The notes: a model not told the origin generated them from the sequence alone. A stretch of DNA of 64,000 nucleotides from Rhynchopus euleeides (GCA_963210315.1 OY723316.1:682001-746000); one strand, 5' to 3'. Numbered from the stretch's first letter, positions 42,168 to 52,618 are shown. Program-made: numbers and translations.

Positions 42168-43376
42168 ATGTCAGCAGAGCACTTCTTGAGCACCGTGCGG
42201 TTGCGGGGAATGGGTGAGAGGGGAAACATGGATGTGACGGTGAAGCACACCGAGACTGGGGGAAGCTGTGTCGTCTCTGTTCCGGAAGGGGGGACTGTGG
42301 TCGGGCTGAAGGCGGATGCGCTGGAGGAGATGTTCCCGGATGTCAACGCAACCCGGAAGGCTGCATGCGTGGCAGCACGCATCGAAGGGTGTGAGGAGGA
42401 GCTGGACGATGAAGAGCGTGTTGCCGACACGGGTCTGGAGGACGGGGGTGCTGTCCAGCTCGTCCCACGCTGGCCCAACGTCAAGTCTCCCACAGTCTAC
42501 TCATCGACGCATGGCAATATCATCAGGTGCATCGCACTGTCGAGGTGTGGGGCGCTGTGTTCAGTGGGTTACTACAAAGGACGCATCACTGTGTTTGACA
42601 CCACCACCGCTGCTGTGGTGGCAGACTTCACACACGGCGATGGAACTATTCCTCGCACCGCGTTCTCAGTCTGTGGGACGTGGTTGGCAACGTGCTCTCA
42701 GGACGGCACCATCTGCGTATGGCTGACAGCAACGTGGGGGCAGGTGTGCGCCCTGGACCACAACACCCTCGTGTTCAGTGCAGCGTGGACACACTGCGGA
42801 CGTCTGGTGTCCGGAGACTTCAAAGGCAAAGTGCGTGTGTGGGACTTGAAGGGCACACCGAGCGCCACAGGGCTGGAGGGACACAGCAAGGCTGCTTACA
42901 CCATTGCTGTGTCGGGCACGAGGATCTTCAGCGGGTCACTCGACAAGACGATCCGTGTGTGGGACATCAGCACCCTCACACACATACGCACCCTGGAGGA
43001 GCACACTGGTTCGGTCATCAGCGTCGCCCTGACTCAGGACGAGCAGCACCTGGTCTCTGCCTCTCACGACAACTCACTGAAGGTGTGGTGCACAACCTCC
43101 CTCAGCTGCCTGCGTGCTGTGCAGCTGGGCACCTATCCCTACTCGCTTGCTGTGTCGCAGCCAGGCGATGTTGTTGCAGTGGTCACTGATTCCTCTGTGG
43201 GGGGCACCACTGATCACACCACCACGCTGTACCGCCTCAGCACAGGCGAGCGTCTGGGGAGGGTCGAAGCAGAGGGTTACGGTGTTGCCCTCAGCCCCTG
43301 CGGGAGGTGGGTCTTCACGCCAGCAAACGACAACACTTCTTTCTCTGTGTGTGATGCGCCTTCCGTTTCGCCCTGA
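42168..43376 (+). CDS. WD40-repeat protein with N-terminal beta-grasp-like domain, copy 1
   Basis: 402 residues from the ATG at 42168, the start conserved in copies 1-3. Residues about 20-105 (MDVTV..., GGTVVGLK, DTGLEDGGAVQLVPRW) resemble a ubiquitin-like beta-grasp fold in their spacing, which is inference. From about 110 to the end there are five to seven WD40 blades, with WD or equivalent ends such as ICVWLT, VRVWDL, IRVWDI and LKVWCT. WD40 propellers act as protein-interaction platforms; no catalytic residues are visible and the partner is unknown. It is the first of five tandem copies. Confidence 0.82.
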   Translation: MSAEHFLSTVRLRGMGERGNMDVTVKHTETGGSCVVSVPEGGTVVGLKADALEEMFPDVNATRKAACVAARIEGCEEELDDEERVADTGLEDGGAVQLVPRWPNVKSPTVYSSTHGNIIRCIALSRCGALCSVGYYKGRITVFDTTTAAVVADFTHGDGTIPRTAFSVCGTWLATCSQDGTICVWLTATWGQVCALDHNTLVFSAAWTHCGRLVSGDFKGKVRVWDLKGTPSATGLEGHSKAAYTIAVSGTRIFSGSLDKTIRVWDISTLTHIRTLEEHTGSVISVALTQDEQHLVSASHDNSLKVWCTTSLSCLRAVQLGTYPYSLAVSQPGDVVAVVTDSSVGGTTDHTTTLYRLSTGERLGRVEAEGYGVALSPCGRWVFTPANDNTSFSVCDAPSVSP

Positions 43377-43746
43377 GTAGTGCAGTGTGTCGGAAACCTG
43401 CTGCACTGCCCTGTGTGCTTCCCGTTCTCCTTTGCTGCCGCGCTATCTGTTGTGCTGCCGGATTGTGTGTCGGAAGGTCGTGTGTGTGCAGAGAGTGGCC
43501 GTACTATCAGAACCTCGGTGCGGCCCCGAAGGTGCCGGGAGACTTGCCTTTGCGTTGACTCTCGACAATCAAGAAAACCCCGCCCCCAACCAATTCTTCT
43601 TTACCCCCTCTTCCCGCCCCCAACCTGACCCAGCCCCGCACACCCTACCCTCAGCCGCCCATCAGAATCTGAACCAGCCACACCTCCACGGGGGTACGTG
43701 GTAACCCTGTTTTGCCAATGTTACCCACCAACAGCACCTTCACCCA
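43377..43746. other. Spacer between WD40 copies 1 and 2
   Basis: 3' flank beginning TGCAGTGTGTCGGAAACCTGC, repeated after copy 2, then the conserved 5' leader (43620-43746). Confidence 0.6.
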
Positions 43747-44952
43747 ATGTCAGCAGAGCACGTCTTGAGCACCGTGCGGTTGCGGGGAGTGGGTGAGAGG
43801 GGAAACATGGATGTGACGGTGAAGCACACCGAGACTGGGGGCAGCTGTGTCGTCTCTGTTCCGGAAGGGGGGACTGTGGTCGGGCTGAAGGCGGATGCGC
43901 TGGAGGAGATGTTCTCGGGTTCTACCAACGCAACCCGGAAGGCTGCATGCGTGGCAGCACGCATCGAAGGGCGTGAGGAGGAGCTGGACGATGCAGAGCG
44001 TGTTGCCGACACGGGTCTGGGGGACGGGGGTGCTGTCCAGCTCGTCCCACGCTGGCCCAACGTCAAGGCTCCCACAGTCTACTCATCTGCGCATGGCAAC
44101 ACCATCAGGTCCATCGCACTGTCGAGGTGTGGGGCGCTGTGTTCAGTGGGTTGCTACGAAGGACACATCACTGTGTTTAACACCACCACCGCTGCTGTGG
44201 TGGCAGACCTCAAACATGGCAACACGGCTATTCTTAGCACTCCGTTCTCAGTCTGTGGGACGTGGTTGGCAGCGAGCTCTCCTGACGGCACCATCTGCGT
44301 GTGGCTGACAGCAACGTGGAAGGAGGTGTGCATCCTGGACCACAACAGCCACGTGTTCAGTGCAGCGTGGACACACTGCGGACGTCTGGTGTCCGGGGAC
44401 TACAGAGCCAGGGTGCGTGTGTGTGACTTGAAGGGCACACCGAGCGCCACAGTGCTGGAGGGTCACAGCAAGATTGCTTACACCATTGCTGTGTCGGGCA
44501 CGATGATCTTCAGCGGGTCACTCGACAAGACGATCCGTGTGTGGGACATCAGCACCCTCACACACATACGCGTCCTGGGTGAGCACACTGATTCGGTCAT
44601 CGGCCTCGCCCTGACTCAGGACGAGCAGCACCTGGCATCTGCCTCTCTCGATAACTCACTGAAGGTGTGGTGCACAACCTCCCTCAGCTGCCTGCGTACT
44701 GTGCAGCTGGGCACCTATCCCTACTCGCTTGCTGTGTCGCAGCCAGGCGATGTTGTTGCAGTGGTCACTGATTCCTCTGTGGGGGGCACCACTGATCAGG
44801 CCGCCACGCTGTACCGCCTCAGCACAGGCAAGCGTCTGGGGAAGGTGGGCTCAGAGGGGAAGGGTGTTGCACTCAGCCCCTGCGGGAGGTGGGTCTTCAC
44901 GCCAGCAGACACTTCAGTCTCCGTGCGTGCTGTGTCTTCTGTTTCACCCTGA
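43747..44952 (+). CDS. WD40-repeat protein with N-terminal beta-grasp-like domain, copy 2
   Basis: 401 residues, uninterrupted, closely similar to copy 1. Differences include SGST in place of DV in the N-terminal domain (a net two-residue insertion), VCDL for VWDL in one blade and a shorter C-terminus. Same leader and 3' flank as copy 1. Both copies look functional. Confidence 0.83.
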   Translation: MSAEHVLSTVRLRGVGERGNMDVTVKHTETGGSCVVSVPEGGTVVGLKADALEEMFSGSTNATRKAACVAARIEGREEELDDAERVADTGLGDGGAVQLVPRWPNVKAPTVYSSAHGNTIRSIALSRCGALCSVGCYEGHITVFNTTTAAVVADLKHGNTAILSTPFSVCGTWLAASSPDGTICVWLTATWKEVCILDHNSHVFSAAWTHCGRLVSGDYRARVRVCDLKGTPSATVLEGHSKIAYTIAVSGTMIFSGSLDKTIRVWDISTLTHIRVLGEHTDSVIGLALTQDEQHLASASLDNSLKVWCTTSLSCLRTVQLGTYPYSLAVSQPGDVVAVVTDSSVGGTTDQAATLYRLSTGKRLGKVGSEGKGVALSPCGRWVFTPADTSVSVRAVSSVSP

Positions 44953-45278
44953 GTGCAGTGTGTCGGAAACCTGCTGCACTTCCCTGTGATTCCCGTTCGC
45001 CTTTGCTGCCCCGCTATCTGTTGTGCTGCCAGATGGTGTGTCGGAAGAGGGTCGTGTGTGTGTCCAGCATCCCCGGCGTGGTGACGACAGAAAGGGCTAA
45101 CACTACGAGAAGGTGTTGGGAGACTTGCCTTTGCGTTCACTCTCGACAATCAAGAAACCTCCCCCCCGCCCCCAACCTGACCCAGCCCCGCACACCCTAC
45201 CCTCAGCCGCCCATCAGAATCTGACCCACGTGGTAACCCTGTTTTGCCAATGTTACCCACCAACAGCACCTTCACCCA
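44953..45278. other. Spacer between WD40 copies 2 and 3
   Basis: Repeats the 3' flank of copy 1 and then the leader (45173-45278), which is shortened by about 20 bp. Confidence 0.6.
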
Positions 45279-47335
45279 ATGTCAGCAGAGCACGTCTTGA
45301 GCACCGTGCGGTTGCGGGGAGTGGGTGAGAGGGGAAACATGGATGTGACGGTGAAGCACACCGAGACTGGGGGAAGCTGTGTCGTCTCTGTTCCGGAAGG
45401 GGGGACTGTGGTCGGGCTGAAGGCGGATGCGCTGGAGGAGATGTTCCCGGGTTCTACCAACGCAACCCGGAAGGCTGCATGCGTGGCAGCACGCATCGAA
45501 GGGTGTGAGGAGGAGCTGGACGATGCAGAGCATGTTGCCGACACGGGTCTGGAGGACGGGGGTGCTGTCCAGCTCGTCCCACGCTGGCCCAACGTCAACG
45601 CTCCCGCAGTCTACTCACCTCAGGATGACAACAACATCTACATAATGCTGTCAGGGGATGTCAATGAGGTCAAGACCATCGCACTGTCGAGGTGTGGGAC
45701 GCTGTGTGCTGTGAGTTACCTCAACATCGGATACATGAGTGTGTTTGACACCACCACCGCTGCTGTGGTGGCGGATTTAACCCACGGCGGTACGGATTTG
45801 TTTTCTACTTCACCTATTACAGGGCATTAGTTTGACCTTCCCGACGGAGCCTGAAACCTGGTTACCCTGGTTATGACCCACCAAATTTTTTCGCTCGGGC
45901 GCTTCGCGCCCGAGTGCCTCCTGCGCCGTTGTGACCGCGGCGTGCTATTATCTGTCTCCCCACCCCCAGGTTATGTATAGTCTCTACTTCCCCCGGGTTT
46001 GTGAGAGGTGTCAGACACAGCACACAATTCGCGCTGGTGCCAGGAGGATAACCCATCTACACGCCGACAGGCTTCCTGGCACTCCGCGAGCGCCCGAAGC
46101 TTGAATTGAGGGCATGGCTGCGGCACGACGCCCAGAGCGTGTACAGGCACTTGGCATTTTTCTCGTGGAGCGCCCCGGGTTTCCCACCACCGTGGTGTTG
46201 CACCAGTCAGTGGCGAAGGACACGACGCGGTTCCAGAAGCTTTCCCAGAGATTCTGTCTGCTCCAGCAGAATGCTGCAGATGTTGGCCGCATTCCGGCTG
46301 TTGCAGTCTTGCGGCACGTTACGGGTTGATCACACACGAATCCGGGTCGCATGCTGGCTCACCTTCGTCGTGGACTGGGTTTCGTCAGTGAGGGACAGCG
46401 TAGAAGGGGGCTGTACAATCTTGGCCAGCATCTGCCGCCGAATGACAGATGCGGGTCGTGTCGTACTATGGCTTGGTGGGGCGAGCGCAGCAGGTTTCTT
46501 GGTAAGGAAAAACCCCGGTTCCGAGCCAGAATTTTGACTTTTTTTTATTTTTTAAAATAACCAGGTTTCTCCAAATCCTGGTTATCATAACCGGATAACC
46601 AGCCCAAACTAATGCCCTGCCTATTACCTGCATTGCGTTCTCAGTCTGTGGGACGTGGTTGTCAACGTGTTCTCATCACGGCACCATCTGCGTGTGGCTG
46701 ACATCAACCTGGGAGAAGGTGCACATCCTGGATTCCGATGCCGTGTGGAGTGCAGCGTGGACACACTGCGGACGTCTGGTGGCCGGAGACTCTGAAGGCA
46801 AATTGCGCGTGTGGGACTTGAAGGGCACACCGAGCGCCACAGTGCTGGAGGGTCACAGCAGGTGTGTCACCAGCATTGCTGTGTCGGGCACGAGGATCTT
46901 CAGCGGGGCAGAACACTCGATGATCTATGTGTGGGACATCAGCACCCTCACACACACACACACACCCTGGATGAGCACAATGAAGAGGTCATCGACGTCG
47001 CCCTGACTCAGGACGAGCAGCACCTCGTGTCGTGCTGTTGTGACTACTCTGTCAAGGTGTGGTGCACAACCTCCCTCAGCTGCCTGCGTACTGTGAAACT
47101 GGACAGTGATCCCAACTCACTTGCCGTGTCACAGCCAGGTGATGTTGTTGCAGTCGTGACTGCTCCTGCTCTCATTGGATCCACGTCACTGTACCGCCTC
47201 AGCACAGGCGAGTGTCTGGGGAAGGTGGATTCACAGGGCCTTGTTGTTGCACTCAGTCCCTGCGGGAGGTGGGTCTTCACACCAGCGGACAACATTTCTG
47301 TCACTGTGCGTGCCGTGTCTTCCGCTTTACCCTGA
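45279..47335 (+). pseudogene. WD40 copy 3, interrupted by a hAT-like element and frameshifted
   Basis: The N-terminal domain and first blade are open from 45279. A divergent stretch follows and then the 800-bp element at 45820-46619 interrupts the gene; blades resume at about 46620. A longer CA microsatellite (eight CA units where copy 1 has CACACACATACGCA, two bases fewer) at about 46949-46964 shifts the frame. The C-terminal blades are open in the new frame to the TGA at 47333-47335. Two independent lesions make this a pseudogene. Confidence 0.88.
45820..46619. mobile_element. 800-bp hAT-like non-autonomous element inside WD40 copy 3
   Basis: The ends are a perfect 15-bp inverted repeat, CAGGGCATTAGTTTG, flanked by CCTATTA (45813-45819 and 46620-46626). 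CAGGG ends are typical of hAT transposons, whose duplications are 8 bp; here 7 bp match, so one flank base has changed or the duplication is 7 bp. The element has no transposase. It contains the hairpin at 45894-45914 and several AACCAGG/CCTGGTT motifs at both subterminal regions. Confidence 0.87.
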
Positions 47336-47614
47336 ATGCAGTAGCTCAGAACTATGTTCCTTGCATCATACCCTTCCCCTTACCCTTCAAGCGCCCCCCC
47401 CCCCCCCCCCCCGGGCTGTTGGTGACAGGCTTTCGTATACCCAAGGAAATACTTAGGCCATACACCTGTTTGCCACCCACCCTAACCCCCCCCCCCCCCT
47501 GAACACCGTCTTCCCCATCCTTCCTAGACGCTACGTTCAAACCGGGAGGCATCTCGTATGCTTGCCGTGGCCCGTGGAGTCGCGCTCCGATCCACATGTT
47601 TCTTTTCTTTTTTA
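47336..47614. other. Spacer after WD40 copy 3
   Basis: C runs (47396-47411 and 47489-47499) and no gene. Confidence 0.5.
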
Positions 47615-47722
47615 GGGGGTCTTCGCTGGTCGTTATCCTTAGTCAATCTTCGTCAGTTTTCAGCCAATTCAACAGAAAATGCACCAAAATGCACTGACCA
47701 CCACCCCGTAGCGAAGACCCCC
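47615..47722 (+). mobile_element. 108-bp MITE, copy B
   Basis: Same length and orientation as copy A. Flanks are TTA on the left and TTT on the right, so the duplication is imperfect here. Confidence 0.88.
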
Positions 47723-47889
47723 TTTCTTTTTATATTTTAGAGTTGTGCTAACAACGCAGTTACCTTTGCTATGCATATCATGCAGGACACACCACACCCG
47801 CAGCAGGCGTGTGGGGTGTTCTCGCGATCGGCGAATACCCGCCGGTTCTTCTCTCCCCTTTCTGATTTGCAGATGCAAAGTTTTCTTTC

Positions 47890-48090
47890 TTACTAGTTAC
47901 GAGCGATGAAGCGTAGCGAAGTCGCGAAGTAACAAAGGAAGTCGTTTGACTGAATCTTGCATTAACACCTTCATGCCACTTCACAGGGCCTCAACACAGC
48001 CTTGAGACACACTGTTGTCGTGCGCTCAACAAAAAGTAGTCCGGAACTGTTCTCCCACAGTTGCTGGACAGGGTGTCTATAATAAAGCGA
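47890..48090 (+). repeat. Dispersed repeat R1, copy d
   Basis: Starts TTACTAGTTACGAGCGATGA, contains AGCGAAGTCGCGAAGTAACA and ends GGACAGGGTGTCTATAATAAAGCG, closest to copy e at 59785. Confidence 0.8.
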
Positions 48091-48099
48091 AATTCCCGT

Positions 48100-48480
48100 C
48101 AGGTCAGGGAATCCAACCACTCCAGTAGTCAGGAGGACGCAGTCAACTCACACAGAATCTGTACGCCCACACTGAACAGATGTTCACTACCGTGGCCTCC
48201 GGCGGCTGGGGGCTCTGCCCCCCAGACCCCCCTGTGGACCATGTAGTGTGTGCCCGGCTAGTAACCAAGCCCTTGCGCTTCGACGGCCGTGGCATATCAG
48301 GGGGTAGCGTCGAATCATGGTACCGAAAGCCTTTTTTTGGTTTCCTCCGGCACCCGAGGATGGCGCGAGCGGGAGAGGAACTGCGGAAGGAATCCAGCGC
48401 CTCACACCGTCCACCGACGGGAAAGTTAAGTAACAACACGAGCGCGGGCGAAAAATCGACTCCTAGCGTTTTCCCCCCTG
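48100..48480 (+). repeat. Element-derived repeat R3, related to the interior of the 580-bp hAT-like elements
   Basis: The left part (AGGGAATCCAACCACTCCAG to GAACAGATGTTCACTACCG) is the inverted counterpart of 52215-52310 and 54395-54485. The right part (48177-48460) is an inverted match to 49990-50275. It includes a GGGGGGCTCTGCCCCCC-type hairpin. The borders are unclear. Confidence 0.65.
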
Positions 48481-48708
48481 ATCCCCCCAAAACAGGAGCG
48501 TCCGCCCACCTAATCTCTAAAATCGAAAAAGTTAGCGACATGCCTGGATCGTGGGCGCGCGGCGGCGGCGGCGAAGCCGCCGCCGCGATCGCGTACGAAC
48601 CATATCTTACTGCATGGCCACCACTTCCACCCCCCACCCCCCCCCCCCCCCCACGACTGACCATCATTCCACGAGATCTCGGAATTCAAAAAGTTAGCGA
48701 CCAGCCTG

Positions 48709-48927
48709 GTTGCAGTGGTGACTGTTTCCGACGCAGAGGCTCTTGACCTTTGCACTGGCGACACTGATCACACCACCACGCTGTACCGCCTCAGCACAGG
48801 CGAGCGTCTGGGTAAGGTGTATTCTGAGGGTTATGGTGTTGCACTCAGCCCCTGTGGGAGGTGGGTCTTCACGCCAGCAGACGACACTTCAGTCTCCGTG
48901 CGTGCTGTGTCTTCTGTTTCACCCTGA
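48709..48927 (+). pseudogene. WD40 copy 4, C-terminal fragment
   Basis: Only the last about 70 residues remain, from VAVVTVS to the stop, with TLYRLSTGERLGKV and SPCGRWVFTPAD as in copies 1 and 2. Upstream DNA is repeat R3 and a GC-rich hairpin region, which has replaced the rest of the gene. Confidence 0.85.
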
Positions 48928-49432
48928 GTCCAGTGTCTCGGAAACTTGCTGCACACAACCTGTGTGCTACCCGATCTCCTTAGTCGTTTCGTTGGGATAG
49001 GAATGTTTTCTGCACAAAGTGGTGTAACCCTGCTCAAGAAGATACCTTACAGACAGGTCCAGCACGTTTCGGTGCGAAAACGCGGAGACAGGCAACGATA
49101 ACGAGGCCGAGCCTGTTTTAGCGCATTGGTGTGATGACAAGCGGGAAAAGTGCTGGCACGAACATGATGTTGGCCTCCTGGCTCGTAGAACACTGAGCGT
49201 GGAAGCAACAAGAAGCAGGGTTGCAAATCAGGGCTGAGGGGACACCGCCACAGCTCAGCAGCGGGTTGCGTGCCTGTTGTGCACCCCCACCCCCTCCCCT
49301 GCCCCCTTCGTACTGCCACCTTGAGGCATACTGTCCTTGATCCCAGCAGCCTTCTGCATTGCACACACACACCGCCACACTCCCAGGAAGGCTTGCTTGC
49401 GAGCGTGCAAAGGGAACACGAACTGAGTTAAT
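48928..49432. other. Spacer before WD40 copy 5
   Basis: Not similar to the usual WD40 leader, so copy 5 has a different 5' environment. No ORF is supported. Confidence 0.5.
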
Positions 49433-49767
49433 ATGGATGTGACTGTTTGTCATGCGGGGACCGGACACAGCTGTGTCGTCTGTGTTCCGGAAGGGGGGAC
49501 TGTGGTCGGGCTGAAGGCGGATGCGCTGGAGGAGATGTTCCCGGATGTCAACGCAACCCGTGAGGCTGCATGCGTGGCAGCGCGCATCGAAGGGTGTGAG
49601 GAGGAGCTGGACGATGCACAGCGCGTTGCCGACACGGGTCTGGAGGACGGGGGTGCTGTCCAGCTCGTCCCACGCTGGCCCAACGTCAAGTCTCCCGCAG
49701 TCTACTCGGCTGCGCATGACGAGACCGTATGGTGCATCACACTGTCGAGGTGTGGGAAGCTGTGTTC
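49433..49767 (+). CDS. WD40 copy 5, N-terminal part, cut by the assembly gap
   Basis: The ATG at 49433 corresponds to the internal Met of the other copies (MDVTV), and the first 19 residues present in copies 1-3 are missing because the upstream sequence differs. The beta-grasp-like domain and the start of blade 1 are open until the run of N. After the gap the sequence is repeat R3, so the gene is either broken there or misassembled. Confidence 0.65.
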
Positions 49768-49967
49768 NNNNNNNNNNNNNNNNNNNNNNNNNNNNNNNNN
49801 NNNNNNNNNNNNNNNNNNNNNNNNNNNNNNNNNNNNNNNNNNNNNNNNNNNNNNNNNNNNNNNNNNNNNNNNNNNNNNNNNNNNNNNNNNNNNNNNNNNN
49901 NNNNNNNNNNNNNNNNNNNNNNNNNNNNNNNNNNNNNNNNNNNNNNNNNNNNNNNNNNNNNNNNNNN
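49768..49967. other. Assembly gap of 200 N
   Basis: Exactly 200 unknown bases, a conventional scaffold-gap length, so the true distance is unknown. Confidence 0.99.
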
Positions 49968-49974
49968 CAATTTT

Positions 49975-50275
49975 TCTCGCGCGCGCTTCGCGCGCGCTCG
50001 TGTTGTTGCCAAATTTTCCCACCGGTGGACCACTAGGTGGGCACGGTGTGAGGCGCTGGGTTCCTTCCGTGGTTCCTCTCCCGCTCGCGCCGTCGGGTGC
50101 CGGAGGAAACCAAAAAATGGCTTTCGGGACCATGATTTCGACGCTGCCACCTGATATGCCACGGCCGTCAAAGCGCAAGGACTTGGTTACGAGACGGGCA
50201 CGCGAGATGGGGGGTCTGGGGGGCAGAGCCCCCCAGCCGCCGGAGGCCACGGTAGTGAGCATCTGTTCCTGCAAA
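49975..50275 (-). repeat. Repeat R3, inverted copy with GC hairpin
   Basis: Inverse of 48177-48460. Begins with the hairpin GCGCGCGC-TTC-GCGCGCGC (49979-49997), which the other copy lacks, and ends with AGTGAGCATCTGTTCCTGC. Confidence 0.7.
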
Positions 50276-50284
50276 CCCATACTC

Positions 50285-50480
50285 TCTTCGACGTCGACCC
50301 AGTGAAAGTGGTGTTGACGCTTGGTCGACGCTTGGTGTGCGTCGACCCAGTGTAATAAATGGGTTGACGCTTGGTCCAGGCTTGAATGGCAACCCAGTTC
50401 CACTGGGTCGACGCTCCAAGCCTCGACCAAGCGTCAACCCAGTCCACTGGGTCGACGCTGGGTCGACGCTTTTTTATTGG
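50285..50480. repeat. Cluster of direct and inverted GTCGACGCTTGGTC / GTTGACGC motifs
   Basis: GTCGACCCAGTG and its inverse CACTGGGTCGAC, and TTGACGCTTGGTC with GACCAAGCGTCAA, alternate through about 200 bp. Related single motifs border the hAT-like elements near 52410-52490 and 54590-54660. Confidence 0.65.
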
Positions 50481-50510
50481 GGGGGGAAACCTCAAATCAC
50501 TGGGTCGGTG

Positions 50511-50511
<1 letters not shown>

Positions 50512-50546
<35 letters not shown>
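50512..50546. repeat. Poly-G run (35 G)
   Basis: Uninterrupted guanine run; its exact length is likely to be unreliable. Confidence 0.9.
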
Positions 50547-50803
50547 CTCCCCGCGGGCTGAGGTCAGGCTGGCGACCCAGGTTTTCAGGGGTGACACCAG
50601 GATTTCCTCGAAATTTTGGGTGACCCCCACCCCCTGGTCGGGCACCCTACCAGGGGGGGGGGGTCACGAGGGGGGGTATGGGGGGGGTACCCCCTACCCG
50701 ACCCCCCTCCCGACTCGGGAGGGGGGGGGGGTCAGGAGGTGGTACTTTCACCCAATTGATGTTTCCCAGTAATAGGTGTAAATGGGCACCCCATGGCCAA
50801 AAT
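50547..50803. other. G/C-rich spacer
   Basis: Further G runs and palindromic C/G stretches (TACCCCCTACCCGACCCCCC), then the start of the minisatellite. Confidence 0.5.
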
Positions 50804-51978
50804 GACCCCATCGCGATCCGCACAGATTCCAAACGTTCAAAAGAACGGGTTTTTGGAAAATCCGAGGGGGGGGTCCCGCTGGGTGGGTAGGTGGGGTGTA
50901 GTGGACTGGCTGCCTCCCAGACACCCCCACGACCAGTCCCTGAACCAGACCCGTGTTTCATGGGTGATACTTGGCTCACACACCATCAAAGTGACCCCAC
51001 TGTGATCCGCACAAATTCCAAACGTTCAAAAGAAAGAGGTTTTGGAACACCCGAGGAGGGGGTCCCGCTGGGTGGGTGGGGTGTCATGGTGTGTGTCACC
51101 CAGCCACCCTTCACCCATAACCAGCCCCTGAACCAGACCGCTTTTTCATGGGTGAAGCTGGGCACCTAGACCACCAAAGTGACCCCACTACGATCCGCAA
51201 AAGTTTCAAACGTTCAAAAGAACGGGGTTTTGGAACACCCGAGGAGGGGGTCCCACTGGGTGGGTAGGTGGGTGTGGGCTGACTGCCTCCCAGCCACGCT
51301 GACCAGCCCCTGAACCAGACCCGTGTTTCATGGGTGAAACTTGGCTCGCACACCACCAAAGTGACCCCACTGTGATCCGCACAAATTCCAAACGTTCAAA
51401 AGAAAGGGGTTTTGGAACACCCGCGGAGGGGGTCCCGCTGGGTGGGTGGGCTGGCTGACTCTCGGCCGTGTGGCTACCTCAGTCACTTTCTCTTCGGACC
51501 AGCCCCTGAACCAGAGGCACATTTCATGGATGATGTTTGCCACATAGACCTATAAAATGACCCCACTACGATCCGCAAAAGTTTCAAACGTTCAAAAGAA
51601 CGGGGTTTTGGAACACCCGAGGAGGGGGTCCCGCTGGGTGGGTGGCTGGGTGGGGTGGCATGGTGTGTTACTCCCAGTCACCTTCACCCATGACCAGCCC
51701 CTGAACCAGAGCCACATTTCATGGACAAAGCTTGTCACCTAGACCTACAAAGTGACCCCACTACGATGCGCACAGATTCCAAATATTCAAAAGAACGGGG
51801 TTTCGGAACACCCGAGGAGGGGGTCCCGCTGGGTGGGTGGGCTGGCTGACTCTCGGCCTCCCATCACAGTCTCCTATGACCAGCCCCTGAACTAGACCCA
51901 CATTTCATGGGTGAAGCTTGGCACCTAGACCCACAGTGTGACCCCACTACGATCCGCACAGAGCCCAAAGAGTGCAAT
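50804..51978 (+). repeat. ~190-bp minisatellite, six units plus a partial seventh
   Basis: Units starting GACCCCA(C/T) begin at 50804, 50993, 51181, 51363, 51559, 51754 and 51940 (periods 182-196 bp). Each contains CAAACGTTCAAAAGAA, GGAGGGGGTCCCGCTGGGTGG and CAGCCCCTGAACCAGA. A single related unit start is at about 33590 inside the piggyBac-like element. Confidence 0.92.
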
Positions 51979-52038
51979 GGAAGGGGTCAATCGCGATTCC
52001 GCGAGTCGAAGATTCCGCACTTTTGGGTCACTTTCAGG

Positions 52039-52618
52039 CAGTGGTTACGCAGTTTTGGAAACGCAAAAACAATTACACACGGAAAACCGCACATGCCGTT
52101 TTTTCAGTTGAAAATCATTGCGGACGGCCACCCACCCAGGACTTGGTCACTAGACAGGCACACGCTACATGGGGGGTCTGGGGGTCAGAGCCCCCCAGCC
52201 GCCGGTGGCCACGGTAATGAACATCTGTTCATTGTGGTCGTACAGATTCTGTGTGAATTGGCTGCGTCCTCCTGAGGCTACTGGAGTGGTTGGATTCCCT
52301 GACCTCATGAGATCGGAGTACGAGACGCACACTACAGGGGGGTCTGGGGGGCGGAGCCCCCCAGCCGCCGGAGGCCACGGTAGTGAGCATCTGTTCCTGC
52401 AAAACCTCTCATCGACGTCGACCATCGACCCGGTGTCACGCTAGGTTTGCGTCGCCCCGGTGTAAATGGGTTGACGCTTGTTGACGCTCGGAGGGGGAGG
52501 CGGGGAAAATTACCCAGGCACATGCGGAAATCCGCATGTGGAAACCGTACGTACGGATTTCGCCAAAAAAAATACCCTACGGAAATCCGCATGTTCCGCA
52601 TGCGGAGCGTAACCACTG
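52039..52618. mobile_element. 580-bp hAT-like non-autonomous element, copy 1
   Basis: Ends CAGTGGTTACGC and complement, flanked by a perfect 8-bp duplication CTTTCAGG (52031-52038 and 52619-52626), as in hAT transposons. The inside has two GGGGTCTGGGGGGC-type hairpin modules with GAACATCTGTTC and a subterminal CCGCATG / CGTACGTACG-rich stretch. No ORF. Confidence 0.93.

Noticed and set aside
50804-51978. CRISPR array
   Set aside because: The units are about 190 bp and similar throughout, with no short repeat plus unique spacers; the genome is eukaryotic.
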